A stretch of 64,000 bases of DNA, taken from NCBI RefSeq assembly GCF_030503735.1, contig NZ_CP073096.1, forward strand, positions 124,001-188,000. The letters run 5' to 3'. Below the pieces are notes generated by a model. That model made no database searches. It saw nothing but the letters and a program-made list of their open reading frames with translations, and was not told the DNA's origin. Shown in pieces: positions 54,414 through 63,808 of the stretch (the first letter of the stretch is position 1; each line of letters begins with the position of its first letter). The translations under genes were made by a program, and so were the position numbers. This stretch comes from Corynebacterium tuberculostearicum. GTDB taxonomy: Bacteria > Actinomycetota > Actinomycetes > Mycobacteriales > Mycobacteriaceae.

Positions 54414-55646
54414 CTAAGAGGATGTTGTCTGAAATCCGAAACCAACTTCTAGATCAATTTCAATTTCCTGGTCGTCTAATATATCCCACCTTGCTAAGCG
54501 TAGGCGAAAACCGGTTACCGACGGTGGAAGGCTCAAGTCTGAAACCGTGGTGGCTTGATTGGGGGCAAGGCTTTCCACGTAGTGGAAAAAGGAGCCTAAG
54601 CTCGGTGACCAACCAAGCGAAACATCATTGGGTGCGAGTTTCTCGCGAGTTGAACGGAGAGCAAAGAGAAGTACTAAGTCCTTGTGATTCAGGGCCTTGG
54701 TCGAACGCAGCTTCACGGTGGAGGATTTCAGCCGGTTAGTAAAAGAAAAATTTTCATCAAAAAGAACTTCCATTTTTCTTCTTGGTAACCTAGCCCGCGC
54801 AAAGGATGGCTTCGTTCTAGAGTTGGAGAGTTCAACTTGGAGTCCGCTTCCTGAGGGGGAGTTTTGCTGGTCCGTGGAGACCAATTCTTCGACAATTCCT
54901 TCAAGTGAGCTATTGGTGAGTAGCCTGTCTGAGGGCTGAACAGCGAAGGACACATGATTCAGATCGATGCTCAACGGGGTAGTCTCCAAAAATGGAGCCA
55001 GCATCGCCTTCTTGTACTCAGAATCACTGCGGTTTGTGAACACCCACAAGCGCTGTGAGTAGCTTTCTGGAAGTACCGTCGCGGCACAGTCTAAATCTGA
55101 CTCTTTAGGGTTGAGTGAATCTACATAGTCGTCCCAGCCTGGGAGGTGGTGACGCGTAAGACTGGGCTCTATAGCTATGATGCGAGAATTGTTGACCGCT
55201 CCGTATTTTATCGCGGCGAAACCACTGGAGAGCTCTCCAAAAGTCAAGAGCTCGCTTGCTTCTCCTATACGGCTCAGAATTGAATTGATGCTTGATTCAA
55301 GGTTTGGGCAAAATTCTGTGGATTCAAACCAAGTATGGCTGAGACCGGCGTCTGCCAAAAGGGTAGGGTCCGATAAAAGCAAGATGTTGCACTTAAGCCT
55401 CGGAAAAGTGGAATCATCTTGCCAGCCAGGAAGCCTGAAATATCCGGCTGGTGCCGGTAAGAACCGAACCAGACTTTGCGAGGAATCCCTAAAACTCCAA
55501 TGCATTCGAAGTGGAATTCCTTTTTCCATTTCCACTTCGATATCCCCGGTGTCTTTGGTGAAATTCCAATTAGACAAGAAGCCTGAGACGGACGAGAAGG
55601 TGTGGCTCGGCTCTTTAGAAAATGTTCGTTGAAAAGTCTGGTTCAT
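54414..55646 (-). CDS. Hydrolase-like protein of the glycopolymer locus
   Basis: A 410-residue protein without signal peptide. It contains the nucleophile-elbow-like sequence ELLTFGELSSGFAAIKYGAV (about residues 130-149), suggesting an alpha/beta-hydrolase core of the kind seen in capsule and accessory-Sec loci (Asp2-like). An N-terminal beta-rich part includes EVEMEKGIPLRMHWSF. The partial protein at the right edge of the window shares this segment (AIEDKLPIHLHW), so the two appear to be paralogues. The C-terminal ~150 residues look like an all-beta domain. The start is uncertain: ATG 55646, or TTG 55691 just after the preceding stop; neither has a ribosome site. It is downstream of the 883-residue transferase gene. 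Confidence 0.6.
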   Translation of the reverse strand: MNQTFQRTFSKEPSHTFSSVSGFLSNWNFTKDTGDIEVEMEKGIPLRMHWSFRDSSQSLVRFLPAPAGYFRLPGWQDDSTFPRLKCNILLLSDPTLLADAGLSHTWFESTEFCPNLESSINSILSRIGEASELLTFGELSSGFAAIKYGAVNNSRIIAIEPSLTRHHLPGWDDYVDSLNPKESDLDCAATVLPESYSQRLWVFTNRSDSEYKKAMLAPFLETTPLSIDLNHVSFAVQPSDRLLTNSSLEGIVEELVSTDQQNSPSGSGLQVELSNSRTKPSFARARLPRRKMEVLFDENFSFTNRLKSSTVKLRSTKALNHKDLVLLFALRSTREKLAPNDVSLGWSPSLGSFFHYVESLAPNQATTVSDLSLPPSVTGFRLRLARWDILDDQEIEIDLEVGFGFQTTSS

Positions 55647-55721
55647 CGAGTTGAAAGAGGGAATTAGTAAATCTGGCTGCGTCACGCACAAGGTACGGGT
55701 GACGGAGCTAGATCGGGCTAC

Positions 55722-58373
55722 TTACTTTTTCAGCGCGCGGGCCTTATCCATGATTCGTTGGATTTCAGGGTTCGAGTCCTCCGATAATCCGTAGATGCCA
55801 TTAATCTCCTCGATGAGGTCAATGCATTCATCGAGGTCATCGGGATCAACGTTCTCCAGTTTCTTTACATACCAAAGCTCAAGGAACTGGGTGAAGCGAT
55901 CCTCCTGGTATGCACGAAGCAGACCAACCTCCTCTAACCATTTAGCTCTATCCTCTTCTAGAGGGAGGTATTTCCTGTAATACTTCGGAGAAATTGCATT
56001 AACCGTAGATGTAGAAATTTCGGCATAGTAGATATGTGCTGCACGACTGGTGATTGAAACCTTCCTTGCGTAGTACAGCATTTGTTGGAAGAAATAAGAA
56101 TCTTGCCCAACTGCGCCCACTGGCTGTTCAAGGTTGAGGGACTTCAACCAAGCAGTATCGGCTACAAGGGCCTGGATACTCATCGGCTTGAAGCCGAGCT
56201 TCTCAAGGAGATCGGCGTTATTTCCGTCTAGAGCAGCGCTCTTCGCAATTGCCTTTTTGAGTTCTTTGGAATTATTGATGCGGTTACGCTTTCCTTTAAA
56301 GCGAACCATGTTTCCAATAGCAAAGTCCGCACCGGTGTCTTTTACTCGGTCCAGCAACCTAATATAGGTGTCATTAACCTGTTCGTTGTCTGGGTCGAGA
56401 TACGTCACGTATGGAGTTTGGGTTAGCTCCAATCCTTTGTTGCGCGGACGCGAGGCGCTGCCTGAGCCTCCAGGAGGGAACCTGAATACCTCAACGTTAG
56501 GTTTCGTCTTCTCCAAAAGGCTCAAAGTAGCCTGTGTTTTGGGGTCTGTGGAGCCGTCATCGACAATAATTACCTTCGCTAGCTTGTTAATGCTGCTTCG
56601 GAAAATGGATTGGCAACATTTGTGGATTAAGTGTTTGCCGTTATTGTAGGCGGGGACAATTACTGAAAGCTCAGCCTCCTGGTGGGTCTCCTTTGCTCCA
56701 TTGTTGCTGGTGAAACTTGACTTGATGGTCATTGACGTTTCAACAGTGGCATCGTCCACCATTTTTCCGGCGTTGATCCAGTAAGCAGTAGCTGGTTTTG
56801 AGATGCCATTGTCGTGGGTCGTAGGCTCGTAAGCTTCGGCTTCTGAGTCGAAAGCCGTGATGTAAAGCGCGTCCGGTGCTGAGTAACGATATGCAGCTAC
56901 GGCATCATTAATGATGTCAGGGCCGAAGGCCTCGAGGCGGTTGGCGAAGATAACTAGGTCACCGTGCTTGGAACCTTTAATATTCGAGGCCTCGCTTGAG
57001 GGGACGTAAGTGCAATCAAAATCAGATGCTTGCGACTGTTGGAATTGCTCGAATTCGGCTTGGCTGTTTGCAACAACGAGAATCCGGTGGTCGTCCGTGG
57101 GGGTGCTGATGCCTACGGAATTTAAGATCTTGTCAACCCTGTCGAAGGCAGTGTCATGAAGGAAGACTTCACGAATGCCCTCGACCTGGCAGTACCTGAG
57201 GTAGTCATCGCTCAGGGTTTCGAGGAACTGTTGTGTGTCGAGCTCGGTATCCATTATGGCTACCGAAGGATAACGAGTATTGACGCCCGCGCTGTAGTTT
57301 GAAATCAGCAGCGTTCCCATTGCGAGAAGTTCAACGACTCGGTTCGCGAACATCGTCTGGCTACCCATAACAGAATTTAGATTGAATGCCAGAGGAAGAA
57401 GCTTCTGCAGACGGAGCAGCTGATCGTGGGGTAGCGGCCGGTGAAGATTAGCTACAAAGCGGTCGGGGAACATGTACTTTTCCAAATTCTTAAAAGACTT
57501 TGGGTCAAGATCCAGGTTCCTGTCGACAACATACAAAGGCAGTCCTGCGCGAAGTGCTCCGTCAAACATCTTCTCAGTACTTGCAGCACGAGAAGGATAC
57601 TTGTGGCTCATCCATGAGCCAGCGAAAACCATCTCACGCCCCATATGGCGCATGGAGCCTAGCGGGTTGTGGATTTTGTAATTTACTCCGAACCGCAATG
57701 GCTCAACAGGAATACCATCTGGAATATCTTTCCTGTACTTGGGAATAACCTCTTCGGCAGAAGTGAAAACGTGATCTGCAAGACGGGCCATGCTTACAAA
57801 GGACTCATAGTTCGGTGGGTCTTCTTTGGAATAGAAGACCACAGGTATGCCTTGATCCTTCGCGAAAGGGATGATTGTCTTTTCTAAGAGCTCTCGCTTT
57901 CCGGAGGTTCTGCGCGGTAGATTAACCCACTCTTCATTCAGTCCGCGCCAAGCAGATACGACTAAGAGGACGTCGGTCTGAGGAATGGCTTCGCGAAAGT
58001 TCTCGGGTGTGATCGGGATGAAATCAGCAGCTACCTCAAGTGACTCATAGAGAAAGCGATCGGCGATGATTCCGATCTTCGCTTCTCGCTTGGTGTTCCA
58101 ATTTTGTGCGGTGGCTTTTGGTAGCTCTTCTGCTTCCACAAGGAGCTTCTGCATAGCGGAAGCATTATCTTTTTCGAATTTTGAAAATTCACGAAGGTAG
58201 TCGTTGCGTTTAGCAATCGGTTTGACCAGCGGGCCTACACCCGTCAGGTAATCGCGAAACATCGGAGTTTGGCTGGACTTGCCAAAGCTCTCGGCACGAA
58301 CCTGGCCGGCATCAGCGTTTTTCTTTACCTTTCGTAGGCGCTTGTGCTCAGCTTGAATCTCTTCTTTACGCAT
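55722..58373 (-). CDS. Large CgeB-like/GT2 two-domain glycosyltransferase
   Basis: An 883-residue protein. A charged N-terminal region (1-90) includes a basic start RKEEIQAEHKRLRKVKKNA. A CgeB-like GT-B domain covers about 95-420 (IGIIADRFLYESLEV, FYSKEDPPNYESF, FTSAEEVIPKYRKDI, KIHNP, RVVELLAMGTLLIS). A connecting domain of about 130 residues follows. The GT2 domain is at about 565-790, with LSVIVPAYNNGKHL, VIIVDDGSTD, and DPDNE as metal motif. An acidic helical tail of about 80 residues ends the protein. It matches the 631-residue protein domain for domain. Its ATG overlaps the preceding small coiled-coil gene by eight bases. Probably a main chain-building enzyme; sugars unknown. Confidence 0.82.
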   Translation of the reverse strand: MRKEEIQAEHKRLRKVKKNADAGQVRAESFGKSSQTPMFRDYLTGVGPLVKPIAKRNDYLREFSKFEKDNASAMQKLLVEAEELPKATAQNWNTKREAKIGIIADRFLYESLEVAADFIPITPENFREAIPQTDVLLVVSAWRGLNEEWVNLPRRTSGKRELLEKTIIPFAKDQGIPVVFYSKEDPPNYESFVSMARLADHVFTSAEEVIPKYRKDIPDGIPVEPLRFGVNYKIHNPLGSMRHMGREMVFAGSWMSHKYPSRAASTEKMFDGALRAGLPLYVVDRNLDLDPKSFKNLEKYMFPDRFVANLHRPLPHDQLLRLQKLLPLAFNLNSVMGSQTMFANRVVELLAMGTLLISNYSAGVNTRYPSVAIMDTELDTQQFLETLSDDYLRYCQVEGIREVFLHDTAFDRVDKILNSVGISTPTDDHRILVVANSQAEFEQFQQSQASDFDCTYVPSSEASNIKGSKHGDLVIFANRLEAFGPDIINDAVAAYRYSAPDALYITAFDSEAEAYEPTTHDNGISKPATAYWINAGKMVDDATVETSMTIKSSFTSNNGAKETHQEAELSVIVPAYNNGKHLIHKCCQSIFRSSINKLAKVIIVDDGSTDPKTQATLSLLEKTKPNVEVFRFPPGGSGSASRPRNKGLELTQTPYVTYLDPDNEQVNDTYIRLLDRVKDTGADFAIGNMVRFKGKRNRINNSKELKKAIAKSAALDGNNADLLEKLGFKPMSIQALVADTAWLKSLNLEQPVGAVGQDSYFFQQMLYYARKVSITSRAAHIYYAEISTSTVNAISPKYYRKYLPLEEDRAKWLEEVGLLRAYQEDRFTQFLELWYVKKLENVDPDDLDECIDLIEEINGIYGLSEDSNPEIQRIMDKARALKK

Positions 58374-58641
58374 TCTTTCCCTTCCCGAGGGGGAGCCCTT
58401 CTTTTAACTTCCAGTAACGGCGTTGAAGCTTTAGTGCCTTTGTGCTCTCGAGCGTCTCAACGCGTTGTTTGAGGAATGAAATCTCTTTCTGCTGTTTCTC
58501 GATGGCGTCGAGGAGCTTGCCGCTGCGGTTGGCTTCCGCGGCTAAATCTTTGTAAGTTGTCGACAGCTCAGTCGAGAGTGAATTGATGACTTCGAGAGCT
58601 CGTTTCGCGACATCGTCGTTAGTGAAAGGAGTTTGGTTCAT
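58366..58641 (-). CDS. Small coiled-coil protein upstream of the large transferase
   Basis: A 91-residue, highly helical protein with heptad pattern through about residues 15-75 (ALEVINSLSTELSTTYKDLA, then EKQQKEISFLKQRVETLEST) and a basic end (KLQRRYWKLKEGLPLGKGKN). No signal or membrane segment. The coding sequence runs eight bases into the large glycosyltransferase gene. Coiled-coil partners can set chain length or scaffold transferases (compare WbdD), so a scaffold role is possible. ATG 58641 with AAAGG upstream, or TTG 58647. Confidence 0.65.
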   Translation of the reverse strand: MNQTPFTNDDVAKRALEVINSLSTELSTTYKDLAAEANRSGKLLDAIEKQQKEISFLKQRVETLESTKALKLQRRYWKLKEGLPLGKGKNA

Positions 58642-58837
58642 AAACAAGTGCCTTTAGCCGTTGAAACGGTTAACCGAGGTGAAAGTTACAGATTCAACAT
58701 ACCAGAGTGACCGCTGCGGAAGACTGAAGTAGACTAAGTCATTATCGCGGAGTCAGGCTCGTTCAGCTTTGCCCCGCCTTGCTGTCTATCAGCCATTTCG
58801 TAAATGCTCACCACCTCGTCACCTTGTGGAGGAAAGT

Positions 58838-60025
58838 TTGTCTGTCCGGGAAACTCCAATCGTTGCTGTAACACGGTGCGGAATCGGTGTTTTTGATAAG
58901 AAATGGTGGGCAGCTCGTCTGCAATTATTGAAAGCGATTACGGTACCTAGTTTGTCTCGCTTCAGGGGGCGGAATTTCCATTGGTACATCGTTCTAGATA
59001 GTGCAATCCCTACCCAAGTTTATGAGGAATTGCATTCTATCGTGTCCGACGGAGCTCAGGACTTTGTCCGATTTGTCTTCGTGGAAAGTAACTCTCAAAC
59101 TAGAGATGCAATCATGAACGCTGCGAAAGCCTTAGTACCGCCGTCAAAAAGGGTCGCAGTACTTCGAATTGACGATGATGATGCAATCGCTGCCGATTTT
59201 TTTGACAACGTTTTTAATGAGATTGCAAAGGAACCTGACCAGCCTGCCGTAGTTTCTATGGCCAAGGGATTTGCGCTGAATGCTCCAGACCAAGAAGTAG
59301 GTAATCTGACCTATGCATCGCATCCGTGCAATACAGTCTTTTATGGGAAATTGACCGAACTTGACAAGGTCATGTTCCAGAATCATGTCAAGTGGCTCTC
59401 GGTCGCAAAGCGCCTTGGATATAGGTCAGTCGCATCGGATGTTGGAAGCCCACAGTTTCTGTACACCTACCATAAACAAGCTGACGGTTCGTATGAGAAA
59501 CGAGTAGGCGGCATTGATGCCTGGAGAAAGATTTCTGCAGCAGATGTGGAGCGATTCGGCATCGACCTCGAAGCTTTGCGAGAGTGGGTGGAACTTCAAG
59601 CCTCCATGCCTGCAACTATCGGCCTGACATGGCGTCGAGCTCAAGGCGAGTTGTGGAAGATGGAACAGCTCAAGGATTCAATGAAACAGCTAAAACGGGA
59701 GATTGTAAAGACTAATTCCTCCATTTTTGATCCGACCGTTCCATTTCTTTATGTGTATCAGCCCATGCACAAAGCAAAAGTGAAGGCCGGGCGCATCAAA
59801 TTTACTGGCCTGACGAATAATGGAGCCGCGGTTTCTCTGCACGTCACCGGCAAGACCGAAATTTACCGTGAAATGGCTAGCGTGAAACTTGATGCTGCTT
59901 CTGGAGATTTTGCGTTAGCTGGAAATTTCAACGTGGGTGAATGGAACATTCGAATCATTTCGGAATTTGAATCCGATAAAGGTAAGCAGCGTAAGCAACT
60001 TGATTACAAAATTCATGCGCGTTGA
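58838..60025 (+). CDS. Putative rhamnosyltransferase-like GT-A enzyme
   Basis: A protein of about 395 residues with the features of the Rhamno_transf (PF11316-like) family: an opening TPIVAVTRCGIGVFDKKWW, FHWYIVLDSAIP near 45, and the metal-binding string RVAVLRIDDDDAIAADFFDN (about residue 105). A KWLSVAKRLGYRSV segment lies before the middle. The C-terminal ~110 residues after YVYQPMHKAKVKAG form a separate beta-sandwich-like domain. The start is TTG 58838 because GGAGG sits five bases before it; the frame also opens at 58769 without a ribosome site. It diverges from the coiled-coil gene and is the last intact gene of the block. Confidence 0.72.
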   Translation: MSVRETPIVAVTRCGIGVFDKKWWAARLQLLKAITVPSLSRFRGRNFHWYIVLDSAIPTQVYEELHSIVSDGAQDFVRFVFVESNSQTRDAIMNAAKALVPPSKRVAVLRIDDDDAIAADFFDNVFNEIAKEPDQPAVVSMAKGFALNAPDQEVGNLTYASHPCNTVFYGKLTELDKVMFQNHVKWLSVAKRLGYRSVASDVGSPQFLYTYHKQADGSYEKRVGGIDAWRKISAADVERFGIDLEALREWVELQASMPATIGLTWRRAQGELWKMEQLKDSMKQLKREIVKTNSSIFDPTVPFLYVYQPMHKAKVKAGRIKFTGLTNNGAAVSLHVTGKTEIYREMASVKLDAASGDFALAGNFNVGEWNIRIISEFESDKGKQRKQLDYKIHAR

Positions 60026-60164
60026 TTAGTGCCGCCGAGGTACTGCAATTACCTACCAAGTCTTCAAAGCCACCTAATGCGGGACCGCAATCCAAAGCAG
60101 GGTAAGGCAAAAGGCTGCAAGGATATCCCGCATACTTGTATCCCTGGCGCTTACCGTAAAGTAG

Positions 60165-60387
<223 letters not shown>

Positions 60388-60680
60388 GAATCCGGAACTA
60401 AATCCAGGGTTTCCTGAAGACCGTTCTCCATTTTCAGCTGTGCTAGTAATCTTAGCTTTTGCACCGTGGGCATACGTTGGTTTTGATTCGATTCCCCAGT
60501 TGGTAGGGGAGTTTAAATTTTCTCCCAAAAAGGCGATGGCGCTCTTGGTAGGGGAACGGCAGCGGCTACTTTAATTTACATTCTAATGATGATTATCACC
60601 ACTATTTCCGTTGGTACAAATCACGAAAAATATACGAAGTTTGCGTGGCCAACTGCCGTGGCGAGGTCAAGTCCTGGGTA
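60388..60680 (+). pseudogene. Amino-acid permease remnant, left part
   Basis: Two frames together encode a piece of an APC-family amino-acid/polyamine permease. The first reads AVLVILAFAPWAYVGFDSIP, then QLVGEFKFSPKKAMALLVG. After a shift near 60548, GTAAATLIYILMMIITTIS and TKFAWPTAVA follow. No start region is present. It is cut at 60681 by the IS256-like element, and the gene resumes on the other side of it. Confidence 0.78.
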
Positions 60681-62115
60681 GTGGTGTATCTGTTTTCGAA
60701 TCTGGGGTTAGTTTCATGGCGGTGGTTTAGGGGCCATCTCGGGGATAAGGGGTGAGGGTATTCACGCGGCGATCTCCTGGTTGTTGTCGCGGTCCTCGTC
60801 GATGACCCCAGCGGCGATGATCTCTTTGGTCTGTGCCAGGCTGGTCAGTGACATATAACGCTTCTGTTGGATCCAGTCATCGTGCTGTTCGGCCAAAACC
60901 GCCCCAACAAGGCGCACAACAGCGTCTCGGTTTGGGAAGATTCCTACGACATCGGTACGCCGGCGGATCTCCCTATTGAGCCGTTCAGTGGGGTTATTCG
61001 ACCAGATTTTGGTCCACACCGCTCTCGGCGCAGCGGTAAACGCCAACAGCTCGTCGAGACACTCCTCGAGGTAGGTGGCAACGTGAGGGAATTTCTGCTG
61101 GCAGAATTCAATAACCTCACGAGCTTGGGCCCACACACTAGCGGCATCGGGTTGCTGAAAGATTGTGTGAAACATCGCTGACAGAGTCGGCCATTGGGTT
61201 TTGGGAACCTGGGCCGAGAGGTTCTTCGCGAAGTGCGTTCGACACCGCTGCCAACTAGCCTGCGGCAGGCAGTCACCCACGGCTGCTTGAATACCAAGAT
61301 GGGCATCACTAGTAACGAGGAATACCCCGGTCAGGCCACGGGCGATGAGGTCCCGAAAGAACCCGGTCCACGACGCGGTAGATTCCGCGGTGGCAACCTG
61401 CATACCCAAAAGCTCTCGGTAGCCGTCAGCGTTGACACCTGTGGCCAGCAACACGCTGGTCTTTACGACACGTCCGCCTTCCCGCACCTTCATTGTCAGC
61501 GCGTCGCAGGAGACAAAGTGGTAGGGGCCTTGGTCAAGCCGGCGGGTGCGGAAGTCATCGACCATGTCATCGAGTTCTTTGACCATCTGGCTGACCTGAG
61601 ACTTCGACAAGTTGTTGATCCCAAGGGTGGCCACCAGGTCGTTCATCCTGCGAGTGGAGACTCCTTTCAGGTAACAGGTGGCGATGACTGTGGTCAGGGC
61701 ACGCTCGGTGCGGCTGCGGCGCTCTAGCAGCCAGTCAGGGAAAAGGCGCCGGTGCGTAGCTTCGGGATTGCCACATCAATGCTGCCGACTCGGGTATCAA
61801 GTTGGCGATGACGGTAGCCATTACGTGTGTTGGTGCGCTCGGCTGACACGGTGGCGTAATCAGCCCCGCAGACGGTGTCTGCTTGGGCGGAAAGAATCTG
61901 GTTGATGAAGTCAGTGAGCATTTGGCGCATCAAATCTGGGGACGCTTGAGTCAGTAGCTCTTCGAGATACGCGGTCGGATCGATATGATGAGGGTCAGCG
62001 GCCATCGCAGGGTACTTCCTTTCGAGGATAGGTAAGAGTTGATTCGAAAGGTACCCGCGATGGTCGCCTTCATGCACACCGGCACAAGACTTACCGCGGG
62101 CTACAGATACACCAC
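60681..62115 (-). mobile_element. IS256-family insertion sequence
   Basis: About 1.43 kb bounded by inverted repeats GTGGTGTATCTGT (60681-60693) and its complement ACAGATACACCAC (62103-62115). It contains one transposase gene in two frames. The size and transposase type fit IS256 (mutator). No clear target-site duplication is visible next to the repeats, so the exact ends may be a few bases off or the flanks have changed. It interrupts an already decaying permease gene. Confidence 0.88.
60762..62005 (-). pseudogene. IS256-family transposase with internal frameshift
   Basis: A mutator-type DDE transposase, read from ATG 62005 (GGAAG nine bases upstream). The N-terminal part ends at a stop (61724-61726) after PKLRTGAF. 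A one-base shift in a run of four T restores FPDWLLERRSRTERALTT and the remaining ~320 codons to 60762. The DDE signature is present: Asp in FVSCDALTMKVR, Asp in LVTSDAHLGIQA, and Glu in PTERLNREIRRRTDVV. Either one T was lost (inactive copy or sequencing error) or a -1 slip is used; IS256 members normally have a single continuous gene. Confidence 0.85.
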
Positions 62116-62681
62116 GTTAGGGGACGCAACCCCGTGGCGATAGACGAAGTAATGGGGTGGCCAGGCATTTTTGTTGGTTCTCGCAGTAGGAGCCGGCGTA
62201 CTCACTGGTTTGAATAGGTTTTATACAGCTGCTAATAGGGCCATCTTTACACTCGGACAAAGCAAAATGTTGCCTGAGCAACTTGGGCGTCTGGATTCTA
62301 AAAGGCAAACTCCAGAAAACGCAGTCTTAGTAGTTATGGCCCTTTGCCTAATTAGTGCCATGGTTTGGACGATCTGCATTGATCTGGATCGTTGATATGT
62401 CCAGCGCTGGAGTTACAGTCGCGTATTTCTACACTTCTTATTTTGTGTGGAAAGTCGGCAAAAATGGGCTGGCCCAGGATACGGTGGACCCTGTTCAACC
62501 GAGTGTGGTTTGGAGGTTTTTCGGGACCGCCGGGTGTCCAATTTCGGCGGGATTTTTGTTGCTATTGTTAGTGTGAGGTTCTCTTGGTGTTTTGAAAGCC
62601 CTCTCCTTGATGGCATTAATCATTTGGGCAGTGGCCGGACTCGTAGTGAAGAAGAAAATGGCTTCCAAAAGTTTCGATTAA
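62116..62681 (+). pseudogene. Amino-acid permease remnant, right part
   Basis: Continuation of the permease beyond the IS. The pieces are VAIDEVMGWPGIF, then shifted VLAVGAGVLTGLNRFYTAAN and FTLGQSKMLPEQLGRLDSKR, and a stop near 62395. Then comes SSAGVTVAYFYTSYFVWKVG with a stop near 62574. The C-terminal piece LSLMALIIWAVAGLVVKKKM ends at TAA 62679-62681. At least three frameshifts or stops besides the IS show long-standing decay. Confidence 0.8.
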
Positions 62682-62785
62682 AGTCTCAATGTAAGTAGAT
62701 TATTTAATTTCAGGTTTTAGATCCTCCGATACTTGCATTGCGCCAGTTAAACGTGAGGCAGGGCGGATAGTTTATTGTAGAGCTT

Positions 62786-63694
62786 ATGCAAAATCATCTT
62801 TCATCTGTTCGTACCGTCGTCGTCCCTGCCGCCGGCATGGGCACCCGTTTTCTGCCTGCCACGAAGACAGTTCCAAAGGAACTTCTTCCGGTGGTGGATA
62901 CGCCTGGTATCGAGATGATCGCGGAAGAAGCGGCAGCGGCAGGCGCTTCGAGACTGGCTATTGTGACGTCGCCGAGCAAAGACGAGGTCATGCGCCATTT
63001 TGATGAGTTCCCTGAACTTGTTGAAATTTTGCGTGATCGGGGCAAGGATGAGCAGGCGGCGAAGGTGCAGCGCGCTGCCGAGATTATTCATCCAGTTGCT
63101 GTGACTCAGGAGAAGCCTTTAGGGCTAGGACATGCTGTAGGTTTGGCCGAGTCTGTTTTGGATGAGGATGAAGACTGCTTTACGATCATGCTCCCTGATG
63201 ACGTTATTGAGCCCACTGCCGCGATGAGTGAGATGATTCGGGTGCGCCAAGAACACGGCGGATCGGTTCTCTTGGCAGTGGAAGTGGATCCTTCGCATGT
63301 ATCAAATTACGGCGTGTTCGATATCGAGCGCACCGAAAATGATCGAGTTAAGAAGGTCGTGGGCATGGTGGAAAAGCCTGCGGCTGAGGATGCGCCTTCG
63401 AATTTGGTGGCCACGGGGCGCTATCTACTTGACCGCGATATTTTTGACGCATTGCGCAGGATTAATCCTGGCAAGGGTGGGGAACTGCAGCTTACCGACG
63501 CCATTGATCTCCTCATTTCCGAGGGGCATCCCGTTCACGTCGTCGTCCATGATGGCATCCGGCATGACCTTGGCAATCCCGCTGGCTTCATTCCAGCTAG
63601 CGTCGAGTTTGGCCTTCGCCACCCCAAGTATGGCCCAGCATTGTTCGGGGATTTGGAAGCATTATTGGAAAAATACCGACCAGAACTAGGATAA
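62786..63694 (+). CDS. galU: UTP-glucose-1-phosphate uridylyltransferase
   Basis: A 302-residue nucleotidyltransferase making UDP-glucose from UTP and glucose-1-phosphate. The N-terminal signature is VVPAAGMGTRFLPATKTVPK, with KELLPVVDTPGIEMI after it. EKPLGLGHAVGLAES is near 112, LPDDVIEPT near 145, and VEKPAAEDAPSNLVATGRYL near 198. It supplies UDP-glucose for the glycopolymer, trehalose and wall galactan precursors. GC content returns to the chromosomal level here, marking the right end of the AT-rich block. No strong Shine-Dalgarno precedes ATG 62786. Confidence 0.95.
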   Translation: MQNHLSSVRTVVVPAAGMGTRFLPATKTVPKELLPVVDTPGIEMIAEEAAAAGASRLAIVTSPSKDEVMRHFDEFPELVEILRDRGKDEQAAKVQRAAEIIHPVAVTQEKPLGLGHAVGLAESVLDEDEDCFTIMLPDDVIEPTAAMSEMIRVRQEHGGSVLLAVEVDPSHVSNYGVFDIERTENDRVKKVVGMVEKPAAEDAPSNLVATGRYLLDRDIFDALRRINPGKGGELQLTDAIDLLISEGHPVHVVVHDGIRHDLGNPAGFIPASVEFGLRHPKYGPALFGDLEALLEKYRPELG

Positions 63695-63808
63695 AATTTT
63701 GCTGATGTCAGGTGGATTTCTGTTTAGAATTTCGCGGGTAAAGCAAAGCTGGTCTCGAGATTTAATGTGAGGAAAAGCGCTGAACAGCGCAGAAGGAATG
63801 ACGTACGT

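Noticed and set aside
60586..60601. TAATGATGATTATCA-like Zur box
   Set aside because: It lies inside permease coding remnant (residues ILMMIITT), far from any start, and is imperfect.
60660..62130. Target-site duplication of the IS256 element
   Set aside because: The bases flanking the inverted repeats do not match over eight or nine positions.
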